A stretch of 64,000 nt of DNA, from NCBI GenBank assembly GCA_900320185.1, contig ONRD01000010.1:1-64000 (forward strand). Reading direction: 5' to 3'. This stretch comes from an uncultured Bacteroidales bacterium. Its GTDB lineage: Bacteria > Bacteroidota > Bacteroidia > Bacteroidales > UBA932. Made by a program: the position numbers and the translations under genes. Within the stretch, counting starts at the first letter, position 1. Every line of letters begins with the position of its first letter. The notes beneath the pieces were generated by a model. It was given only the letters and a program-made list of their open reading frames with translations. It was not told where the DNA came from and did not search any database. Below, piece after piece: positions 23,002 through 31,804 of the stretch.

Positions 23002-25530
23002 ATGTTTTTCCAAAAGATCGCCATTGCCGTCGCGTCCTTGTTCGCGGTGGCCGTTACCGGGGCCCTGGCTCAGACGACCAGGGTCAGGGGGCGTGTCACC
23101 GATGCGCAGACCGGCGAGGGCGTCTCTTTCGCCGGGGTGTATTTCGAGGGATCCACAGTCGGAGTCTCCGCAGACCTGGACGGATATTTCCAGCTTGAGA
23201 CGAGGGATCATTCCCTTACCCGCCTTTCGGCCTCGATACTCGGCTACGAAAGCGATTCCAAGGAAATCCAGCCGGGGAAGTTCAATGAAGTCAAGTTCCG
23301 GCTCAGGGCAGTGGATTCGCACCTGGATGCGGCCGTCGTAAAGCCTGACGACAGCTATGTGCGGTCCATACTGCGCAAGGTCGTACAGGCAAAGCCGAAG
23401 AACGACCCCGAGCGGAAGGGCGGCTACACCTGCGACACCTACAGCAAGAACGAAGTGGACCTGTCCAATCCTGACACCTTCATAGTCAGGGATTTCATTC
23501 CCAAGGACTTCATGTTCGTCTACGACTACATGGACACCTCGCTCTTCACGGGATTGCCCTACCTTCCGGTGATGATCTCGGAGGCGACTTCGCGCTACTA
23601 CCACGGCAGTTCACCCGGGCAGGACAAGGAGGTCATCCTCTCGAGCCGGGTCTCGGGGATACAGGACCAGGAGACCGTCGCCCAGTTTACGGGCAGCATG
23701 CATGTGAAGACCAATTTCTACGACAATTTCCTCAACATACTCAACGTGGAGATCCCTTCTCCGATCGCCTCGGACGGGACCGCGTACTACAACTACTACC
23801 TCGTGGACAGCCTTTACATGGAGGGCAGGAAGACCTACAGGATCCGTTTCCATCCTTCCAGACGGACTTCCGTCCCTGCCTTCGACGGCGAGATGGGCAT
23901 CGACGGGGGCGATTATGCCTTGAGGGACATCCACGCGAAGCTCAAGCCGGGTACGAATGTCAACTGGGTGCGGGGGCTTGAACTCGACGTCGAGCACCAG
24001 AGGGTCGGGGATTCCACCTGGTTCTACAGCCAGGACAGGATAATGGCCGATTTTTCGGTGACCATGAGGGATTCCTCCAGGATGGTCGCCGTGATCGCCA
24101 GCCGCCAGATCAACTACAGCAATCCCAGGTTCGGGAAGCCGGATCCCTCCGAGATGAAGGTCTTTGCAAAGGCGGAGTCCGTCCAGTTGAAGTCCGGAGT
24201 CCTGAGGAATGACGAGGAGTATTGGGAGGAGGTCCGTCCGTATCCGCTCTCGGACAGGGAGAAGGGAATCTACGAGATGGTGGATTCGGTGCGCAACGCC
24301 CCCTTGTTCGAACGGGCGAACACGCTGGCCAACATGCTGGTCAGCGGTTTCTACAACTTCAACTATCTCGGCATCGGTCCTTACTATTCTTTCTACAGTT
24401 TCAACGACATCGAAGGGAGCAGGTTCCAGTTCGGGACGAGGACCACGAAGAATTTCAGCCGGAAGGTCCGGCTGATGGTGTACGGGGCCTATGGGACCCT
24501 TGACAGGGAGGTCAAGGGCGGCGGTGTGGCGGAATTCATGTTCAACAACAACCCTACCCGGATGCTTACAGTCCTCTTCCAGCATGACATGATGCAGCTG
24601 GGCTCCGGCTCCAGCGCTTTCGGAAGCGGCAACATCATGACTTCCGTCCTTTCCAAGTCCGGCGGACGGAAGATGAGCATGGTCAATGACTATTCCGTTT
24701 CGTACCAGCATGAATGGTCGCAGGACGTGAACATGACCCTTGCACTGGAGAGCCGGCGGATATTCTCCAACGGGAACGTTCCGATGGTTCGGACCGACGG
24801 TACTTCTTTCAGCTCGGTCGCCTACAACCAGGCAAGGGCCCGGCTGCGTTTCTCCAAGGACGAGATAGTCACCCGCGGGGTTTTCGAAAAAGGATACTTC
24901 TACACTCGTTATCCTGTCGTCACGGTGGATCTCAGCGGCTCGGTCAAGGGGCTTGGAAGGAATGATTATTCATTCATCCGCCCCGAAGTCAGCGTGCGCT
25001 ACAACTGGCTGCTGCCTCCTTTCGGGCAATCCAGGATACGCTTCAACGCAGGCGCCGTCCTGGGACAGGTTCCCTATCCCATGCTCTACCTTTTCGAGGG
25101 GAACGGGACATATTCCTACCACAGGAACGCCTTCGCCTGCATGGACCATTATGAATTCGCCGCCGACAGGTGGGCCACTCTCCTATGGGAACACAATTTC
25201 AAGGGTTTCTTCCTGGGAAGGATTCCGCTGCTGAGGCAGCTCCAGTGGAGGGAGGTCCTCTCCCTCAAGGCGGGCTACGGGACACTTCGCGACGAGAACA
25301 ACGGCATCGCCGGAAGTCCTCGCTTCGGGGCCGTGATGCTTTTCCCCGAAGGGATGAAGACCCTCGAGAAGCCGTATGTGGAGATGGGTGTGGGCATCAC
25401 GAACATATTCAAGGTGCTCAGGATCGATGCCTACTGGAGGATGACCCACCGCGATGATGTGAAAAACGGAGTGAAAGTGCCGCATGATAACAGATTTGTG
25501 ATTAACTTTGGCTTCGAATTCAAATTATAG
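23002..25530 (+). CDS. DUF5686 outer-membrane-type protein with carboxypeptidase-regulatory-like domain
   Basis: An 842-residue exported protein: signal peptide, then a CarboxypepD_reg-like beta-sandwich (~22-105; RGRVTDAQTGEGVSFAGVYF, ADLDGYFQL), then DUF5686, whose long C-terminal part alternates amphipathic beta-strands and ends in a phenylalanine-bearing strand (FVINFGFEFKL), the pattern of an outer-membrane barrel. Its function is unknown, and it is widespread in Bacteroidota. I chose ATG 23002 over the overlapping GTG at 22996. It is co-transcribed with DUF4783; lnt follows two bases after its stop. Confidence 0.82.
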   Translation: MFFQKIAIAVASLFAVAVTGALAQTTRVRGRVTDAQTGEGVSFAGVYFEGSTVGVSADLDGYFQLETRDHSLTRLSASILGYESDSKEIQPGKFNEVKFRLRAVDSHLDAAVVKPDDSYVRSILRKVVQAKPKNDPERKGGYTCDTYSKNEVDLSNPDTFIVRDFIPKDFMFVYDYMDTSLFTGLPYLPVMISEATSRYYHGSSPGQDKEVILSSRVSGIQDQETVAQFTGSMHVKTNFYDNFLNILNVEIPSPIASDGTAYYNYYLVDSLYMEGRKTYRIRFHPSRRTSVPAFDGEMGIDGGDYALRDIHAKLKPGTNVNWVRGLELDVEHQRVGDSTWFYSQDRIMADFSVTMRDSSRMVAVIASRQINYSNPRFGKPDPSEMKVFAKAESVQLKSGVLRNDEEYWEEVRPYPLSDREKGIYEMVDSVRNAPLFERANTLANMLVSGFYNFNYLGIGPYYSFYSFNDIEGSRFQFGTRTTKNFSRKVRLMVYGAYGTLDREVKGGGVAEFMFNNNPTRMLTVLFQHDMMQLGSGSSAFGSGNIMTSVLSKSGGRKMSMVNDYSVSYQHEWSQDVNMTLALESRRIFSNGNVPMVRTDGTSFSSVAYNQARARLRFSKDEIVTRGVFEKGYFYTRYPVVTVDLSGSVKGLGRNDYSFIRPEVSVRYNWLLPPFGQSRIRFNAGAVLGQVPYPMLYLFEGNGTYSYHRNAFACMDHYEFAADRWATLLWEHNFKGFFLGRIPLLRQLQWREVLSLKAGYGTLRDENNGIAGSPRFGAVMLFPEGMKTLEKPYVEMGVGITNIFKVLRIDAYWRMTHRDDVKNGVKVPHDNRFVINFGFEFKL

Positions 25531-25532
25531 CC

Positions 25533-27155
25533 ATGAACAGGAATACTACGATAACCCTTCTATGCCTTCTCTCGGCAGTCCTTCTCAGCCTTCCGTTCCT
25601 CGTGCCCGGAACCGGTTTCCTCATGCTTGTAGCCTTCATCCCCTTGCTCTATGCGGAGGAGGTGGCTTCCAGTACCGGGAAGCGCCGTTTCTTCTGGTGG
25701 TACTACGGAACCTTCGTGCTGTGGAATGCCCTGACTGTGTCCTGGATCTGCAACGCTACCGTCGGCGGTGGCCTGTTCGCTGTCTTCGCCAATGCATTGT
25801 GGATGGCTGGAATATTCGCCCTGTTCAGTTGGAGCCGCAAGCGCATGAAGGGGTCGTTGCCCTACCTCTTCCTCGCCTTCGCGTGGATAGCCTGGGAGTT
25901 CTTCTACCTCCACTGGTCCCAGATAGAGTTCCCCTGGCTTGTGCTCGGCAACGCTTTCGCCACGACCACTTCATGGATCCAGTGGTATGAATTCACCGGA
26001 ACCCTCGGTGGTTCGCTCTGGGTCTGGGCGGCCAACCTCGCCATCTTCGGAATCCTTGTCTCCGTGGGGAAGGGTTCATGGAAGGGGCTCAACGGCAAGG
26101 CGCGCGTGGCTGCGGTCGCAGGGACCGTGCTCCTTTTCCTTGCGCCTCCCGCTTGCTCCCTCTTCCTCAGGCCCGCTCCCGACAAGGGGAAGCTTCCCGT
26201 AATGATCGCCCAGCCGAACATAGATCCTTACAACAAGTTCGGCGGGATGAGCCAGGACGAGCAGAACATCATGCTCCTGAGCCAGTTTACCGATGCTCCC
26301 AAGGACAGCGCCGTCCTCCTGATAGCTCCCGAGACCTTTACCAACGACATATTCACCAACGACTACTCCTACAGTTCCACGATGACCCAGTTCAACCTTT
26401 TCCTGGGCCGCCACATGGGAGCCAACTTCCTTTTCGGTGCTTCGACGAAGACATTCATCCAGGGCAAGGACAGGCCGTCCCGGACTGCAAGGCAGGTCTC
26501 CGAAGGGGTGTGGACCGAGTCGCACAATTCGGCCGTGATGACCTCCTTCTACGGCAGGAGCAGCCTCTACAACAAGAGCAAGCTGGTCGTCGGGGTGGAG
26601 AAGATGCCCTATCCGAGGATATTCGCTCCGATAGACGACAAGCTTGGGAACGTCATGGGGCGCTGCATCGGCCAGAAGGAAGTGTCCAACCTGATGTTCA
26701 CCCAGTGTGATTCCCTCACCCAGGAGGTTACCCTCCGCTACCCTGTGGGCTGCGCCATCTGCTATGAGTCCATCTTCGGGGAGCACTGCGCTGAATATGT
26801 GAAGAAAGGTGCCTATCTCCTTACCGTCATCACCAACGATGCCTGGTGGGGGAACACTCCCGGCTACAGGCAGCATGCTGCATATTCGTCCCTCCGTGCA
26901 ATCGAGACCCGCCGCTGGGTGGCCCGTTGCGCCAACACCGGCATATCCTGCATCATCGACCCCACGGGGAAGATGGTTTCCAGGACCGGCTGGTGGAAGC
27001 AGGAAGTGCTCAGGGGAGAAGTCGGGCTGAATGACAATCTGACATTCTATGTCAGGTACGGAGACTATATCGGCAGGATTTCAATGCTGATGTTCGTCCT
27101 TCTGCTGGCCATGGCACTGGTCCGGAAACTCACCGGAAAGACGGTTGAAAACTAA
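25533..27155 (+). CDS. lnt: Apolipoprotein N-acyltransferase
   Basis: Integral inner-membrane enzyme that adds the third acyl chain to lipoproteins. It has 540 residues: N-terminal transmembrane helices over ~8-205, a periplasmic nitrilase-fold domain (~222-500) and a final helix near 515-532. The catalytic triad is visible: Glu267 in LIAPETF, Lys348 in LYNKSKLV and Cys410 in CAICYES. It starts two bases after the DUF5686 gene. Several proteins in this window carry lipoboxes and would be its substrates. Confidence 0.94.
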   Translation: MNRNTTITLLCLLSAVLLSLPFLVPGTGFLMLVAFIPLLYAEEVASSTGKRRFFWWYYGTFVLWNALTVSWICNATVGGGLFAVFANALWMAGIFALFSWSRKRMKGSLPYLFLAFAWIAWEFFYLHWSQIEFPWLVLGNAFATTTSWIQWYEFTGTLGGSLWVWAANLAIFGILVSVGKGSWKGLNGKARVAAVAGTVLLFLAPPACSLFLRPAPDKGKLPVMIAQPNIDPYNKFGGMSQDEQNIMLLSQFTDAPKDSAVLLIAPETFTNDIFTNDYSYSSTMTQFNLFLGRHMGANFLFGASTKTFIQGKDRPSRTARQVSEGVWTESHNSAVMTSFYGRSSLYNKSKLVVGVEKMPYPRIFAPIDDKLGNVMGRCIGQKEVSNLMFTQCDSLTQEVTLRYPVGCAICYESIFGEHCAEYVKKGAYLLTVITNDAWWGNTPGYRQHAAYSSLRAIETRRWVARCANTGISCIIDPTGKMVSRTGWWKQEVLRGEVGLNDNLTFYVRYGDYIGRISMLMFVLLLAMALVRKLTGKTVEN

Positions 27156-27180
27156 TTTATTTCTTTTGCCCAAAAAAGAC

Positions 27181-27188
27181 TAAATTTG
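27181..27188 (+). promoter_or_regulatory. -7 promoter element for fba
   Basis: TAAATTTG matches TAnnTTTG. A 66-base leader follows with an imperfect hairpin (CGGC-TTTTG ... CAAAG-GCCG, around 27191-27219) before the fba ATG. Confidence 0.6.
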
Positions 27189-27254
27189 CACGGCTTTTGA
27201 TGAATCCAAAGGCCGTTGAACGGATTATGACAAATTTCTAATCATTATAGAATT

Positions 27255-28253
27255 ATGGTTTCATTCAAAGAACTGGGTCTTGTGAACACCAGGGAAATGT
27301 TCGCGAAGGCCGTAAAGGGTGGATATGCCATCCCTGCATTCAATTTCAACAACATGGAGCAGCTGCAGGCCATCATCCAGGCTTGCGCCGAGAAGAGGTC
27401 CCCTGTCATCCTCCAGGTTTCGAAGGGTGCCCGCAACTATGCCAACCAGACCCTCCTCCGCTATATGGCACAGGGTGCCGTCGAGTATGCCAAGGAACTC
27501 GGATGGGAGAATCCCCAGATCTGTCTCCATCTTGACCATGGCGATTCGTTCGAGCTCTGCAAGAGTTGCGTCGACTTCGGCTTCTCTTCAGTGATGATCG
27601 ATGCGAGCGCCCTGCCGTTCGAGGAGAATATCGCCCTTACCAAGAAGGTCGTTGAATATGCACATGCCTATGACGTGACCGTCGAGGCTGAGCTTGGTGT
27701 CCTTGCAGGTGTCGAGGACGAGGTCTCCGCAGAGGAGTCCCATTACACCAAGCCCGAGGAGGTCATCGAGTTCGCCACCCGTTCGGGCTGCGATTCCCTC
27801 GCCATCTCCATCGGTACTTCCCACGGTGCCTACAAGTTCAAGCCGGAGCAGTGCAAGAGGGATCCCCAGACCGGTCGTCTTGTCCCTCCGCCCCTTGCAT
27901 TCAACGTCCTCCACGAGGTGGAGAAGAAGCTTCCCGGATTCCCGATCGTCCTTCATGGTTCGTCTTCAGTTCCCCAGGAATATGTGGACATCATCAACGA
28001 GTACGGCGGCAAGCTTCCTGACGCTGTCGGTATCCCTGAGGACCAGCTCCGCGAGGCTGCAAAGAGCGCTGTCTGCAAGATCAACATCGACTCCGATTCC
28101 CGTCTCGCCATGACAGCCGCAGTCCGCAAGGTGCTTGCCACCAAGCCCGGCGAATTCGATCCCAGGAAGTACCTCGGACCTGCCCGCGACGAGATGAAGA
28201 AGCTCTATGAGCACAAGATCGTCGATGTCCTCGGTTCCGACGGAAAAGCCTGA
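27255..28253 (+). CDS. fba: Fructose-bisphosphate aldolase, class II
   Basis: Zinc-dependent glycolytic aldolase splitting fructose 1,6-bisphosphate. It has 332 residues. The zinc-site block is CLHLDHGDSFELCK (~91-104), SVMIDASALPFEENIA follows, and the second metal histidines lie in SIGTSHGAYKF (~194-204) and VLHGSSSVP (~232-240). INIDSDSRLA near 273 binds phosphate. It is monocistronic, with a promoter and terminator of its own. Codon usage is strongly biased to C-ending codons, as expected for a highly expressed gene. Confidence 0.95.
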   Translation: MVSFKELGLVNTREMFAKAVKGGYAIPAFNFNNMEQLQAIIQACAEKRSPVILQVSKGARNYANQTLLRYMAQGAVEYAKELGWENPQICLHLDHGDSFELCKSCVDFGFSSVMIDASALPFEENIALTKKVVEYAHAYDVTVEAELGVLAGVEDEVSAEESHYTKPEEVIEFATRSGCDSLAISIGTSHGAYKFKPEQCKRDPQTGRLVPPPLAFNVLHEVEKKLPGFPIVLHGSSSVPQEYVDIINEYGGKLPDAVGIPEDQLREAAKSAVCKINIDSDSRLAMTAAVRKVLATKPGEFDPRKYLGPARDEMKKLYEHKIVDVLGSDGKA

Positions 28254-28281
28254 CACCTGCCCTTCGGCAAATGAAAATGGA

Positions 28282-28314
28282 AGAGAGGTCGACTTGAAAG
28301 GTCGGCCTCTCTTT
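28282..28314 (+). terminator. Rho-independent terminator of fba
   Basis: AGAGAGGTCGAC pairs with GTCGGCCTCTCT (one bulged G) around the loop TTGAAAG, followed by TTTATATT. It lies 28 bases after the fba stop. Confidence 0.85.
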
Positions 28315-28385
28315 ATATTATCCGAAGCCGGGGACCATCCACCGCCGGAGGGCTGGGGAATATGCGGAGGCGTTAATGCTTTTTT

Positions 28386-29282
28386 TCATGGTGCACAGTG
28401 GCCGGAGAGATCGGCATCATAAGCGTCAATCAAGTCACTTGATAAAAAATAAACAGGGAACTCACATTTGACAGCCTTTCCCCTATGAATGGCAGGAGTC
28501 AGCCGTGCAGTACATAAGACTTCACAAGCCTCCATTATCAAAGAGTCGATATCCTGATTGCCGCTACTACGAATGAATCTCCCTACTGAAGCGCTCCCAT
28601 GCTCATCCACGATCAATGATGCGACAGCCAAAACTCTGTCCATATTCTCCAAAACGTCTCTGTCAATCCTGGCATTTTCCCGGAAATACTGTTTGATCAA
28701 TTCCCTGTAGCCATTGATCCCGCCAGGGAAGGCAGGCGGACTGTCAACCATTTCCATATTGGTGAATATGTGATTGCCCGCCCATTCCTCATCATGGGAT
28801 ACAACTTCGTGCTCCTTGAATAAAGACAAGAATGGATCGACTGATTTCTGTTGCGTATTCCATGATACTAAGTATGGATTCACTTTCCCATCCAGAAAAA
28901 AAGGAATGGTAAGGATTGGATAATCGTCAATGTAATCAAATGGAGAAGATCCTGTCCTGCTAACAACCGAGTACTTTTTCCGTTTTCCCGATTTGTACTT
29001 GAAGAAGATATTGTCATTCCCCTGAAACGCAACTCTACAAACTCCGAAACTGAAACGTGTTTTCGGTGCAATTATTTTGGGAATATATGAAATGTACAGT
29101 GTCGTCCCATTGTTAGAAGTCACGTAGTCCATCAATACGGTGCCTTTGCATCCTTCGCCAATGCAAGTTTCCTTGCAGAACAGGGCGAGGGTTTCTTCCC
29201 CAATGGTCGACAATTGATACTTGACCGGGGAAAACAAAATCGCCAAGGCGATTGACACAGGAATCAGCAGGCTCATGTTCAT
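28386..29282 (-). CDS. TonB C-terminal domain protein, AT-rich
   Basis: A 298-residue protein with a single N-terminal hydrophobic segment (~3-19) and a C-terminal TonB_C-like domain: SPPAFPGGINGYRELIKQYF (~188-207), then VASLIVDEHGSASVGRFIRS and ARLTPAIHRGKAVKCEFPVYF. The middle ~165 residues match nothing I recognise. It lacks the Pro/Lys-rich spacer and cytoplasmic start of a classic TonB, so it may be a periplasmic relative rather than an energy transducer. The gene is visibly AT-richer than everything around it and uses codons such as AAT, ATA and TTG more freely, which suggests recent acquisition. No partner receptor or ExbBD is adjacent. Confidence 0.65.
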   Translation of the reverse strand: MNMSLLIPVSIALAILFSPVKYQLSTIGEETLALFCKETCIGEGCKGTVLMDYVTSNNGTTLYISYIPKIIAPKTRFSFGVCRVAFQGNDNIFFKYKSGKRKKYSVVSRTGSSPFDYIDDYPILTIPFFLDGKVNPYLVSWNTQQKSVDPFLSLFKEHEVVSHDEEWAGNHIFTNMEMVDSPPAFPGGINGYRELIKQYFRENARIDRDVLENMDRVLAVASLIVDEHGSASVGRFIRSSGNQDIDSLIMEACEVLCTARLTPAIHRGKAVKCEFPVYFLSSDLIDAYDADLSGHCAP

Positions 29283-29377
29283 TAATGTTTACGTCAATTA
29301 AAAAAAAATGCAACTCAGGAGAATCTGTTCATATTGAAAGTGGTTTTTGGTTTGGCGCTTTGCAGTATGCAGTACAG

Positions 29378-29430
29378 GCGCCTCCGGCCTGATCGTTTAT
29401 CCGGGGAGGCGCGAGGCTTTCGCCTCCCGG
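29378..29430. repeat. Three-arm inverted repeat (competing hairpins)
   Basis: Arm A GCGCCTCC (29378-29385), arm B GGAGGCGC (29405-29412) and arm C CGCCTCCC (29421-29428). B can pair with A (19-base loop) or with C (9-base loop, GGGAGGCG/CGCCTCCC), so the two hairpins exclude each other. It is GC-rich in an AT-rich gap. The rest of 29283-29523 holds no convincing gene. Confidence 0.7.
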
Positions 29431-29523
29431 GCAAAAAGCATATAAATATACGAAAAAACCGGACCTTCATGCAAGACGGCCCGATTATTATCCGGATGAG
29501 GCTCAACTACGCGGTCTAATCGT

Positions 29524-29531
29524 TATCTTTG
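29524..29531 (+). promoter_or_regulatory. -7 promoter element for the GH51 gene
   Basis: TATCTTTG matches TAnnTTTG, 44 bases before the ATG at 29576. The inverted repeats lie upstream of it and so are outside the transcript unless another promoter is used. Confidence 0.55.
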
Positions 29532-29575
29532 CCCTGGACAATATCCGACCGGTCTGCACCAACACAAGCTTCATC

Positions 29576-31747
29576 ATGGGAACCAAATCATTTCTGCTGG
29601 CATTGATCTTTGCCGCTTCAGCCTCGCTTCCGGGCAATGTCCGGGCACAGGACACCTACAAGGTGACCACGGATGAATATTCATCCGGCCCGCTGAGCCC
29701 GCTGCTTTACGGGAACTTCATCGAACTCGGCTACGGACTTCAGGTCGAGGCCATGTACGGAGAGATGTTCTTCAACAGGAGCTTCGAGCATTTCCTCCCG
29801 TACAGGGACATCAACAAGTTGTGGTACGACCTTTTCTACGATGAGAAGGATCTCGGGAAGGGCTACGAGAGGGACTGGAGCAAGTTCGACTGGTATCACA
29901 GCGGGTATGAACACAACAGCTGGTATGCCGCTCCCGGGAATCCGGGAAGCGGGAGCTGCATATGGGACGAGAATTCTTTCTTCGTGGAGGAAACCCCGCT
30001 GAGGAAGGTTGTTGTCACGCCCCGCGAGGGTGGTTCGGGTCACGGGAAGCAGTGCCTCCTGGTCCGTAACGACGAGTCTTCGAGGTGGGGCGCGCTTGCC
30101 CAGGACGGCAAATTCCTGGTGAAGGGCAAGTCCTATGCTTTCAGCGGGATGATCCGGTCCGAGGGGGCGCCGCTTGATGCGGAGGTCCGTTTCTACCCCC
30201 AGGGGAACTGGGATGAACCGATCGCGGTATTCCCCTTGAAGGATATTTCAGGTTCTTTCTCCCGCAGGGAGTTCGTGTTCGACAATACGACCTTCGACGG
30301 GTATGCCACCTTCAGCCTCTGGATCCCTGCCGGTACCGCTGTCACCGTGGACGATTTCTCGTTGAAACGGACTGACAATTACTATGGCTGGCGTCCTGAA
30401 GTAGTGGAAGTCTTCAAGCAGGTCGCGCCACGGGTCGTCCGGTTCCCCGGCGGCTGCTTCGCATCGTTCTATGACTGGCGCGAGGGTGTCGGCCCGCTTT
30501 CCGAACGTGTCCCCACGGATTCATATTTCTGGGGAGGACAGAACTACAACGACGTCGGCACCGCGGAGTTCGCGATGCTCTGCAAGGCGGCGGGAGCCGA
30601 GATGATGATGTGCGTGAATGTTTACCATCCTTCCAAGCGTCAGTACGACGTGGATTTCCCTGACTGGCAGAATCGTCTGGACTACAGTTTCCCGAAGTTC
30701 ATGAGCCTGACGGAAGGAGCCCGGTCCGCAGCCGACTGGGTGGCCTACTGCAACCTTCCCGCCGGCACCCATCCTATGTCCGACCTGCGTGCCAGCCACG
30801 GGTTCCCCGAACCCTTCGGCGTCAAGTTCTGGGAGCTCGACAACGAGGTCTACCGTTGGTTCGAGGCGGAAGACTATGCCTGGGCCGCGGTAGTGTACTC
30901 GAAGGCGATGAAGGCAGTCGACCCGACCATCAGCATAGGGCTTTCATCTTACGGCGGCCGTCCGGGCAGGCCGGGATACCATTCGTCGCTGGAAAAAATG
31001 CTGGAGATCGCAGGACCTTACGTCGACTTCATAGCTGACCGGGGCGACGCGGCAGCAGAGACCCGGAACATGATAGCGAAGGTCCGCCGTTACAACGAGG
31101 AACATGGGACTTGCATCAAGTATTGCGACACCGAATGGCTTGCCTACAACACCGAGCACAAGCGTGACGCCTACAATATGGCCCAGAGGGGAGAAGTCAC
31201 CAAGAGCTTCGCCTTCAGCAAGTGGATGTATGCCCTCAATCTCCTCAAGAACTTCATGGGTTTCCAGCGCATGGGCGACGAGATGCTGTTCGTGAATTTC
31301 AACAACCTGGCGAACACCCACAGCCAGTGCGTGATGGACACTCCGAAGGAAGGGGCCTACCTGACCGCCTCCGGCAGGGCCATGGAGCTTCTTTCCGCTT
31401 CGCCGGCATCGCACATATTGAAGATCGAAGGTTATGACCCGCCCATGGACGAGGATTTCCAGGTCCAGGCCGCATGGGACGAGGGACGGGAAAAACTGGT
31501 GCTCTATGTGTGCAACCGGACCGGAACGCCGCGGAAAGCCTCTTTCGACCTGTCGGCGCTTGGGCGCTCTTTCAGTACCTGCGACCGCAGGATGCTGGTT
31601 GCCGACGGCCCTGCGGTGATGAATACCCTTGCCGACCCTGATGCCATAAGGAGGGTCTCTTCCCGGTCGAAGGCAAAGGTCCGCAAAGGGATCTACGCAG
31701 TCGAAGTCCCCGCATGGTCCTTCACGGAGTTCGTCCTCGGGCAGTAA
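29576..31747 (+). CDS. Alpha-L-arabinofuranosidase, GH51-like, secreted
   Basis: A 723-residue exported enzyme (signal peptide to ~AQD) predicted to remove arabinofuranosyl side chains from plant polysaccharides. It has an N-terminal strand that begins the fold (SPLLYGNFIELGYGLQ, ~41-56), a carbohydrate-binding-like insert (~60-265), then the barrel with RFPGGCFASFYDWREGVGP (~289-307), acid/base Glu424 in WELDNEVY, and candidate nucleophile Glu520 in CDTEWLAYN. A C-terminal beta-sandwich typical of the arabinofuranosidase C-domain follows. Family knowledge supports GH51; the exact substrate cannot be read. It is not accompanied by SusCD genes. Confidence 0.85.
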   Translation: MGTKSFLLALIFAASASLPGNVRAQDTYKVTTDEYSSGPLSPLLYGNFIELGYGLQVEAMYGEMFFNRSFEHFLPYRDINKLWYDLFYDEKDLGKGYERDWSKFDWYHSGYEHNSWYAAPGNPGSGSCIWDENSFFVEETPLRKVVVTPREGGSGHGKQCLLVRNDESSRWGALAQDGKFLVKGKSYAFSGMIRSEGAPLDAEVRFYPQGNWDEPIAVFPLKDISGSFSRREFVFDNTTFDGYATFSLWIPAGTAVTVDDFSLKRTDNYYGWRPEVVEVFKQVAPRVVRFPGGCFASFYDWREGVGPLSERVPTDSYFWGGQNYNDVGTAEFAMLCKAAGAEMMMCVNVYHPSKRQYDVDFPDWQNRLDYSFPKFMSLTEGARSAADWVAYCNLPAGTHPMSDLRASHGFPEPFGVKFWELDNEVYRWFEAEDYAWAAVVYSKAMKAVDPTISIGLSSYGGRPGRPGYHSSLEKMLEIAGPYVDFIADRGDAAAETRNMIAKVRRYNEEHGTCIKYCDTEWLAYNTEHKRDAYNMAQRGEVTKSFAFSKWMYALNLLKNFMGFQRMGDEMLFVNFNNLANTHSQCVMDTPKEGAYLTASGRAMELLSASPASHILKIEGYDPPMDEDFQVQAAWDEGREKLVLYVCNRTGTPRKASFDLSALGRSFSTCDRRMLVADGPAVMNTLADPDAIRRVSSRSKAKVRKGIYAVEVPAWSFTEFVLGQ

Positions 31748-31804
31748 AGGTCCGGGGCTGTTCCTTGCCCGGGAAGGAGGATGCCCTTCCTGCCGGCAAT
31801 GGGG

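Noticed and set aside
29334-29519. 61-codon ORF across the inverted repeats before the GH51 gene
   Set aside because: Its codons are dictated by the hairpin arms, it has no promoter or family resemblance, and it runs into the GH51 promoter.
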